DNA from: Flavobacteriales bacterium UBA7612
Lineage (GTDB): Bacteria; Bacteroidota; Bacteroidia; Flavobacteriales; Weeksellaceae
Assembly: GCA_002484335.1 (NCBI GenBank)
Contig: DLJQ01000024.1
Coordinates: 52,194-74,126 of the forward strand
Direction: 5' to 3'
Length of the DNA: 21,933 nucleotides
Translations under genes and position numbers: made by a program
Part shown: piece after piece, positions 16,292 through 21,933 of the stretch
Layout of the letters: every line of letters starts with the position of its first letter
How positions within the stretch are numbered: position 1 is the stretch's first letter
Notes under the pieces: model-generated
What the model was told of the DNA's origin: nothing
The model's database searches: none
The model's input: the letters and a program-made list of their open reading frames with translations, nothing else

Positions 16292-18463
16292 ATGAAAAAC
16301 TTCAAGTTTATATTAGGATTAGGAATTGCAATGATGAACATTGCCTATGGACAAGAATTGAAATCCCCTGATGGAAATTTCGTGATGGATTTTTCTTTGT
16401 CTAAAGATGGAAAACCTACTTATCAATTACGATACAAAGGTAAAGATGTTGTAAAACCAAGTCATTTAGGATTTGAGTTTAAAACAACTCATAAAGAAAT
16501 GGATTTTGCAACTCAGCAAAGAGTAGAAGATGAAAAAGCAAAAGACATTGCAAATTTTTTATCTGGTTTCGAAATAGTAGATACAAAAACATCAACGTTT
16601 GATGAAACTTGGGTTCCAGTATGGGGAGAAGTAGATAAAATAAGAAATAATTTTAATGAATTAGCTGTAACAGTATCTCAACCAAAAACAGACCGTCAAA
16701 TGGTTATTCGTTTCAGAATGTTTGATGATGGATTAGGTTTCCGTTACGAATTTCCTGAACAAAAGAATTTAAAATATTTTGTTATTAAAGAGGAACATTC
16801 TCAATTTGCTATGACAGGAGACCATACAGCTTTTTGGATTCCTGGAGATTATGATACGCAAGAATATGATTACACAGAATCTAAGTTAACAGATATTAGA
16901 GGTTTATTTGATAAAGCATATATTGGTAATGCATCTCAGAAAGCATTTTCTAAAACAGGGGTACAAACAGCTCTTATGATGAAAGCATCAAATGGACTTT
17001 ACATCAATTTACACGAAGCAGCATTGATTAATTATCCAGCAATGAGTTTAAATTTAGATGATAAAAATTTAGTTTTCGAATCTTGGTTAACACCAGATGC
17101 TTTAGGAGATAAAGGATATTTACAAGCTCCTTTCAATACACCTTGGCGTACAGTAATTGCAAGCGATGACGCACGTGATGTTGTTGCTTCTAAAATGACA
17201 TATAATTTAAATGAACCATCAAAAATAAAAGATACATCTTGGATAAAGCCAGTAAAATATGTAGGTGTATGGTGGGAAATGATTACAGGAAGAGGTTCTT
17301 GGGCGTACACAGACGATTTTCCTACAGTAGAATTGGGTGTTACGGACTATTCTAAAGCAAAACCAAATGGAAAACATGCAGCAAATACAAAGCATGTAAA
17401 AGAATATATAGACTTTGCAGCTGCCAACGGATTTGATGCTGTTTTAGTAGAAGGATGGAACGAAGGATGGGAAGATTGGTTTGGAAATCATAAAGATTAC
17501 GTTTTCGATTTTGTAACTCCTTATCCAGATTTTGATGTAAAAGAATTAAATACTTATGCAAAATCAAAAGGAGTAAAAATTATTATGCATCACGAAACAT
17601 CAGGTTCTATACGCAATTACGAAAGACATATGGACAAAGCATATAAATTTATGCAAGACAATGGTTACAATGCAGTAAAAAGTGGATATGTAGGTGATAT
17701 TGTTCCTCGTGGAGATTATCATTATAGTCAAAATGTGGTTAACCATTACCAATATGCATTAGAAAAAGCAGCAGAATATAAAATTATGGTTAATGCTCAC
17801 GAAGCAGTACGTCCAACAGGAGTAGCACGTACATGGCCAAACTTAATAGGTAATGAATCGGCTCGTGGAACAGAATACCAAGCATTTGGTGGTTCAAAAC
17901 CAAATCATGTAACTATTTTACCATTTACACGTTTGTTAGGAGGACCAATGGATTATACACCAGGTATTTTCGAAATGGATATAAAGAAAATGAATCCTAA
18001 TAACGAATCACACGTAAATTCTACATTAGCAAACCAATTAGCATTGTATGTTACAATGTATTCTCCATTACAAATGGCTGCTGATATTATAGAAAATTAC
18101 AATAGATTTCCAGATGCATTTCAGTTTATAAAAGACGTTCCGGTAGATTGGCAAGACAGTAAATATTTAGAAGCTGAACCAGGAAAATATTTAACAGTTG
18201 CTCGTAAAGATAAAAAATCAAATAATTGGTTTGTAGGAAATGTAAATGGAGAAACACCACGTACAACAAAAATTAAACTCGATTTTTTAGATAAAGGAAA
18301 AAAATACGAAGCAACAGTTTATACAGACGCTAAAGATGCACATTACAAAACAAATCCACAAGCCTATAAAATAGAAAAGAAAAAAGTAAATTCTAAATCT
18401 ACTTTAGATTTAACTTCTGCTGCAGGAGGTGGTTTTGCAATAAGTATAAAAGAAGTAAAATAA
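16292..18463 (+). CDS. susB: SusB-like GH97 alpha-glucosidase, inverting type
   Basis: This 723-aa periplasmic alpha-glucosidase is expected to release glucose from maltooligosaccharides. The signal peptide is MKNFKFILGLGIAMMNIAYG, cleaved before QELKSPDG. Residues about 22-290 are the GH97 N-terminal beta-sandwich, 300-600 the barrel and 620-723 the C-terminal beta domain. Key glutamates align at a constant offset of 4 with those I recall for Bacteroides thetaiotaomicron SusB: E387 (VEGWNEGW), E435 (HHETSG), E504 (NAHEAVRPTG), E522 (calcium) and E528 (GTEYQ, general acid). Glutamates at both base positions fit the inverting alpha-glucosidase branch rather than the retaining alpha-galactosidase branch, which uses an aspartate nucleophile. 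It is co-oriented with susA, 18 bases apart, so one transcript is likely. A structured repeat element begins 17 bases after the stop. Confidence 0.94.
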   Translation: MKNFKFILGLGIAMMNIAYGQELKSPDGNFVMDFSLSKDGKPTYQLRYKGKDVVKPSHLGFEFKTTHKEMDFATQQRVEDEKAKDIANFLSGFEIVDTKTSTFDETWVPVWGEVDKIRNNFNELAVTVSQPKTDRQMVIRFRMFDDGLGFRYEFPEQKNLKYFVIKEEHSQFAMTGDHTAFWIPGDYDTQEYDYTESKLTDIRGLFDKAYIGNASQKAFSKTGVQTALMMKASNGLYINLHEAALINYPAMSLNLDDKNLVFESWLTPDALGDKGYLQAPFNTPWRTVIASDDARDVVASKMTYNLNEPSKIKDTSWIKPVKYVGVWWEMITGRGSWAYTDDFPTVELGVTDYSKAKPNGKHAANTKHVKEYIDFAAANGFDAVLVEGWNEGWEDWFGNHKDYVFDFVTPYPDFDVKELNTYAKSKGVKIIMHHETSGSIRNYERHMDKAYKFMQDNGYNAVKSGYVGDIVPRGDYHYSQNVVNHYQYALEKAAEYKIMVNAHEAVRPTGVARTWPNLIGNESARGTEYQAFGGSKPNHVTILPFTRLLGGPMDYTPGIFEMDIKKMNPNNESHVNSTLANQLALYVTMYSPLQMAADIIENYNRFPDAFQFIKDVPVDWQDSKYLEAEPGKYLTVARKDKKSNNWFVGNVNGETPRTTKIKLDFLDKGKKYEATVYTDAKDAHYKTNPQAYKIEKKKVNSKSTLDLTSAAGGGFAISIKEVK

Positions 18464-18479
18464 ACAAGTTCTAATTAAT

Positions 18480-18738
18480 ATTTGGGCGACCGAGCGGGCT
18501 TTCTGCTTTATCTTTTGTATAGGATGTTTTCGATACAATCTCAACATTCCTATACAAAAGGATATCGCTGTCAATCCCTGTCGCAAAAAGAATACAAATT
18601 TCTATTGTGCGTTAGGGATAGTAGAGGAAATCCTTTTCTTATTGTAAAATAAAACTTCTATGATTTTTTGTTATCAATCCCGAAGTTACAATAAGAAAAG
18701 ATTGCAACGAATAGCCCGACCAAAGGGAACGCCCAAAT
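18480..18738. repeat. Multi-arm inverted-repeat intergenic element (about 259 bp)
   Basis: Most of the 401-base gap 18464-18864 is one nested set of inverted repeats and is visibly richer in G+C than its surroundings. The outer stem pairs ATTTGGGCG (18480-18488) with CGCCCAAAT (18730-18738), then CGGGCT (18495-18500) with AGCCCG (18713-18718). Inside are three arms. Arm 1 pairs ATCTTTTGTATAGGA (18510-18524) with TCCTATACAAAAGGAT (18548-18563; one extra G). Arm 2 pairs ATCCCTGTCGCA (18574-18585) with TGCGTTAGGGAT (18608-18619; 10 of 12). Arm 3 pairs CTTTTCTTATTGTAA (18633-18647) with TTACAATAAGAAAAG (18686-18700; perfect 15 bp). No ORF or tRNA explains it. The CGGGCT / AGCCCG and GCGACAGGGATTG wording resembles dispersed intergenic repeats I remember from flavobacterial genomes. 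Candidates are a REP/MITE-like repeat, a structured RNA or a bidirectional terminator. The remaining 18739-18870 is AT-rich leader with only a weak promoter-like CATTTTTG (18766-18773). Confidence 0.75.
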
Positions 18739-18870
18739 TTATATTTTCAGTTTTTATTTTTATTACATTTTTGAATGTTTTAGGATTAATCAATTCAATT
18801 AAAAATTAATAAAATCGGATAAATAAATTGTAATAAACATAGCTGAATAAATAAACCTTAAAAATTGTGT

Positions 18871-20529
18871 ATGAAAAAAATAATATTCTCACTTGGAATC
18901 ACTTGCTTGTTTTTATCTTCTTGTTCTAAAACAACGCTACAAGGAACACAAGAAAATAAAGGATTAGAGAAACAATCTTTTACTTGGAATGGAGCTAATA
19001 TTTATTTTTTGTTGACAGACCGTTTTAATAATGGTGACAAAACCAATGATGTAAATTATGGTAGAACAAAAAAAACAGCGAAGTTAAGAGGTTTTGAAGG
19101 GGGAGATTTCCGAGGTATTATCAATAAAATACAAGATAATTATTTTTCTGATTTGGGAATAAACGCTATTTGGATGAATCCAATTGTGGAGCAAATTCAT
19201 GGAGATGTAAACGAAGGTCAAGGAACAACGTATGGTTTTCATGGGTATTGGACAAAAGATTGGACAGCCATAGATAAAAACTGGGGAACAGAAAATGAAT
19301 TGCAGGAGTTGATAAGCAAAGCACATGCAAAAGGTATTCGCATTATGTTGGATGCTGTTATTAATCATACTGGACCTGCTACTGATGTAGATACTGTTTT
19401 TCCTTCGGATTGGGTTCGTCTTTCACCACAATGTACCTATCAATCGTATAAAACTACAATAGAATGTACATTGGTAGAAAATCTTCCTGATATTCTTACA
19501 GAATCGGAAAATGATGTAATGCTTCCTCCTCAATTAATAGAGAAATGGAAAAAAGAAGGTCGTTTGGAGAAGGAAGTGGGAGAACTGAATTTATTTTTTG
19601 CAAAATATAATTTTCCAAAAGCGCCAAAATACTATATAATTAAATGGCTTTCAGATTATATAAGAAAATATGGAATTGATGGTTATCGTGTAGATACAGT
19701 AAAACATACTGAGGAAGAAGTATGGAAAAAATTTGCAGAAATTTGTCAAGATGCTTTTACAGAATACAAAACAAATAATCCGACAAAGGTATTAGATAAT
19801 AATAAATTTTTCTTGATAGGTGAAGTTTATAATTATACAATAAATGATGCACAAGAGTTTCAATTCCCAGACAAGAAAGTAAATTATCACAATAATGGTT
19901 TTGATGCTTTAATTAACTTTGATTTACGTTCTACTCAGAAAGAAACATTTCAAAAAGTATTTAATCGTTATAATAATGTTTTACAAAATGAAATGGGGGG
20001 TAAAACGGTTATGAATTATATTACTTCACATGATGATGGTTCTCCATTTGATAAGACAAGAGAAAATGCTTGGGATGCGGGTACAAGATTGCTACTAACA
20101 CCAGGGATTTCACAAGTATACTATGGTGATGAATCTGCACGTCCTTTAGAAATAGAAGGAGCAGAAGGAGATGCTAATTTACGTTCATTCATGAACTGGG
20201 ATGGAATAAAATCGGATAAAGACAAAAAAGCATTACTTCTTCATTTTCAAAAATTAGGACAATTCAGAAGAAATCATCCAGCTGTAGGAGCAGGAAAACA
20301 AAAAGATTTGCAGGATGAACCTTACATTTTTTATAGAAATTATAATAACGATGAGGTAATTATAGCATTAGGATACTCTAATGAACAGAAAAAAATTAAG
20401 GTAGCTGATTTTTGGAAAGAAGGAACAAAAGTAAAAGATTTTTATTCAGGAACAGTTTCAACTGTAAAAGACGGTTTTGTTCTATTGAATACAAATTTTG
20501 ATATTGTTTTATTGGAAAAAATAAAATAA
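18871..20529 (+). CDS. GH13 alpha-amylase lipoprotein, MalS-like
   Basis: This 552-aa lipoprotein amylase acts on maltodextrins. I chose ATG 18871 (MKKIIFSLGITCLFLSSC) over the TTG six bases upstream. The lipidated cysteine is residue 18 and is followed by SKTTLQ, without the acidic surface-export signal of SusD/SusE, so a periplasmic-facing position is more likely. The GH13 barrel starts at about 43 (IYFLLTDRFNNGD). It contains GFHGYWTKDWT, DAVINH, GYRVD with nucleophile D275, LIGEVYN with acid E318, and SHDD with D388. A long insertion with two cysteines lies at about 165-245. The overall pattern, including the FHGYW segment, recalls periplasmic MalS-type amylases (GH13_19); the subfamily is a judgement by eye. 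It is separated from susB by the repeat element, so it begins a new unit with the gene downstream, 13 bases away. Confidence 0.9.
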   Translation: MKKIIFSLGITCLFLSSCSKTTLQGTQENKGLEKQSFTWNGANIYFLLTDRFNNGDKTNDVNYGRTKKTAKLRGFEGGDFRGIINKIQDNYFSDLGINAIWMNPIVEQIHGDVNEGQGTTYGFHGYWTKDWTAIDKNWGTENELQELISKAHAKGIRIMLDAVINHTGPATDVDTVFPSDWVRLSPQCTYQSYKTTIECTLVENLPDILTESENDVMLPPQLIEKWKKEGRLEKEVGELNLFFAKYNFPKAPKYYIIKWLSDYIRKYGIDGYRVDTVKHTEEEVWKKFAEICQDAFTEYKTNNPTKVLDNNKFFLIGEVYNYTINDAQEFQFPDKKVNYHNNGFDALINFDLRSTQKETFQKVFNRYNNVLQNEMGGKTVMNYITSHDDGSPFDKTRENAWDAGTRLLLTPGISQVYYGDESARPLEIEGAEGDANLRSFMNWDGIKSDKDKKALLLHFQKLGQFRRNHPAVGAGKQKDLQDEPYIFYRNYNNDEVIIALGYSNEQKKIKVADFWKEGTKVKDFYSGTVSTVKDGFVLLNTNFDIVLLEKIK

Positions 20530-20542
20530 AAAAACACAGAAA

Positions 20543-21913
20543 ATGATAAAAAAAATAATAGGTTTTAGTTTTATAGCTGCTCTGATTTTAACTAGTTGTA
20601 ATGCTAAAAAAGAACAAAATAAAGAAGAGGTTGCTGTAAATAATGGGATTATTACTCCTTATACAGCAGAAATGGCTGAAAATGCAGTGATTTATGAAGT
20701 AAATATTCGTCAATTTTCTCCAGAAGGAACTTTTGCCGCGGTTACAAAAGAGATTCCTAATATTAAAAAATTAGGTGTTAAGATTTTGTGGTTAATGCCA
20801 GTTTATCCGATTGGAGAAAAAAATAGAAAAGAAGGTTTAGGTTCTTATTATTCTATAAAAGATTATAGAGGAATTAATCCTGAATTTGGTTCTGCCGAAG
20901 ATTTAAAAAAACTAATAGAAGAGGCACATAATAATGGTATTTATGTTGTGTTGGATTGGGTGGCAAACCATACAGCATGGGATCATCCTTGGATAAAACA
21001 ACATCCCGATTGGTATGAAAAAGATAAAAATGGAAAATTACAATCTCCTTATGACTGGACAGATGTTGTAGCATTGGACTATAATAATAAGGAAATGCGT
21101 AAGCAGATGATCGCTGATATGAAATATTGGTTAGATGATTTTAAGATAGATGGATTCCGATGTGATATGGCACATGAAGTACCTACAGATTTCTGGGAAG
21201 AAGCTAAACCACAACTAGCTGATGGTAAAGATATTTTTATGTTAGGTGAAACAGAAAATACAGATCTTTTAGTAAATGCTTTCGATGTGGCTTATGGTTG
21301 GGAATTGCATCATATTATGAATGATATTGCAAATGGAAAAAAAGATGTTTCTGCAATAGATGTTTATATGGATTCTATTCCTAAAAAATGGCAAGCTGAT
21401 GATTATAAGATGATATTTACATCCAATCATGATGAAAATTCATGGTCAGGATCAGAATATGAAAGAATGGGAGATGCTGTAGAAACATTTGCTGCTTTAT
21501 CGTATGCTTTACCAGGAATTCCATTAATATACAATGGACAAGAAGAAGATTTTAAGAGACGATTAAAATTCTTTGTTAAAGATTCTATTGACCGTAATCC
21601 TAATGCTAAAATGAGAGGTATTTATGAAAAATTAGGAGAACTTAAAATAAATAACCTTGCATTTAATGGGGCAAAAAAAGCAGCTTCGTACGAACGTTTA
21701 AAAACATCTGATGATAAATCTATCTTAGCTTTTAAACGTAAAAAGAATACTACCGAAGCATATTTTATTGCTAATCTTACAAAAGATGAAAAAAGTGTAG
21801 TTATTCCTATAACTGGCGTTTATAAAAGTTATATGTCAAATACAGAAATTACATTAGATGCAAATACAAATCTAAAATTAAAACCTTGGGAATATTTAAT
21901 TCTAGTAAAATAA
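20543..21913 (+). CDS. GH13 alpha-amylase-family lipoprotein
   Basis: This 456-aa glycoside hydrolase of family 13 probably degrades maltodextrins. The lipobox LTSC gives a lipidated cysteine at residue 19, followed by NAKKEQNKEE, which has no acidic pair directly after the cysteine; periplasmic orientation is therefore my guess. The barrel begins at about 48 (AVIYEVNIRQFSPEGTF). It contains GLGSYYSIKDYRGINPEFG, DWVANH (138-143), GFRCD with nucleophile D208, MLGETE with acid E237, and SNHDEN with D297. A short C-terminal beta domain closes the protein (PWEYLILVK). It is compact for the family, with no extra binding module and no cyclomaltodextrinase N-domain. It follows the MalS-like gene by 13 bases in the same unit. 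The last 20 bases of the window hold nothing further that I can see. Confidence 0.88.
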   Translation: MIKKIIGFSFIAALILTSCNAKKEQNKEEVAVNNGIITPYTAEMAENAVIYEVNIRQFSPEGTFAAVTKEIPNIKKLGVKILWLMPVYPIGEKNRKEGLGSYYSIKDYRGINPEFGSAEDLKKLIEEAHNNGIYVVLDWVANHTAWDHPWIKQHPDWYEKDKNGKLQSPYDWTDVVALDYNNKEMRKQMIADMKYWLDDFKIDGFRCDMAHEVPTDFWEEAKPQLADGKDIFMLGETENTDLLVNAFDVAYGWELHHIMNDIANGKKDVSAIDVYMDSIPKKWQADDYKMIFTSNHDENSWSGSEYERMGDAVETFAALSYALPGIPLIYNGQEEDFKRRLKFFVKDSIDRNPNAKMRGIYEKLGELKINNLAFNGAKKAASYERLKTSDDKSILAFKRKKNTTEAYFIANLTKDEKSVVIPITGVYKSYMSNTEITLDANTNLKLKPWEYLILVK

Positions 21914-21933
21914 TTAATAAAAAAAGTGAATCA

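Noticed and set aside
16590..16604. Short palindrome CATCAACGTTTGATG with a CG centre, resembling a LacI operator.
   Set aside because: It lies inside the susB coding region and the core is not the spaced AAACGTTT type; a 6-bp inverted repeat here is expected by chance.
18480..18738. CRISPR array or tRNA cluster in the structured gap.
   Set aside because: There are no regularly spaced direct repeats and no cloverleaf with anticodon; the repeats are inverted and nested.
5648..18810. Shared 15-mer TCAATTAAAAATTAA near the susC-susD junction (5651-5665) and upstream of the MalS-like gene (about 18796-18810).
   Set aside because: Only A/T apart from one C, and one copy spans the susC stop region; low complexity explains it.

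Overview
The window reads as a starch/maltodextrin utilisation locus (a Sus-type polysaccharide utilisation locus) of an AT-rich member of the Bacteroidota, most likely class Flavobacteriia. The evidence is a SusC/SusD pair, acidic lipoprotein signals after the lipobox cysteine, a type IX secretion (T9SS) C-terminal domain, AT-rich leaders without clear Shine-Dalgarno sequences, and TAnnTTTG-type promoter boxes. I cannot name the genus.

Layout. Minus strand, read from about 8.6 kb down to 0: susC, susD, susE, a terminator-like hairpin, then a T9SS-type secreted GH13 amylase. The 224-base gap at 8574-8797 is the divergent control region and holds a LacI-type operator palindrome and a promoter box for susC. 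Plus strand: a LacI-family regulator; then MFS sugar transporter, beta-phosphoglucomutase and GH65 maltose phosphorylase, closed by a terminator; then susA-like GH13 neopullulanase and susB-like GH97 alpha-glucosidase; then a 401-base gap filled mostly by a large multi-arm inverted-repeat element; then two GH13 lipoproteins.

How it works together (inference from families). Starch is cut outside the cell by the T9SS amylase and bound by SusD/SusE on the surface. Oligosaccharides enter through SusC (TonB-dependent). In the periplasm, SusA, SusB and probably the two GH13 lipoproteins shorten them to maltose and glucose. The MFS protein imports maltose. Maltose phosphorylase splits it into glucose and beta-glucose 1-phosphate, and beta-phosphoglucomutase converts the latter to glucose 6-phosphate. 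The LacI protein is the likely local maltodextrin sensor.

The gene content is a recognisable pathway. The least explained parts are non-coding or small-scale: the multi-arm element at 18480-18738; two overlapping, mutually exclusive hairpins reaching the transporter start codon (9932-9975); an eight-base A tract that puts the secreted amylase out of frame with an otherwise perfect signal peptide (2821-2831); and a strong hairpin between susE and that amylase.
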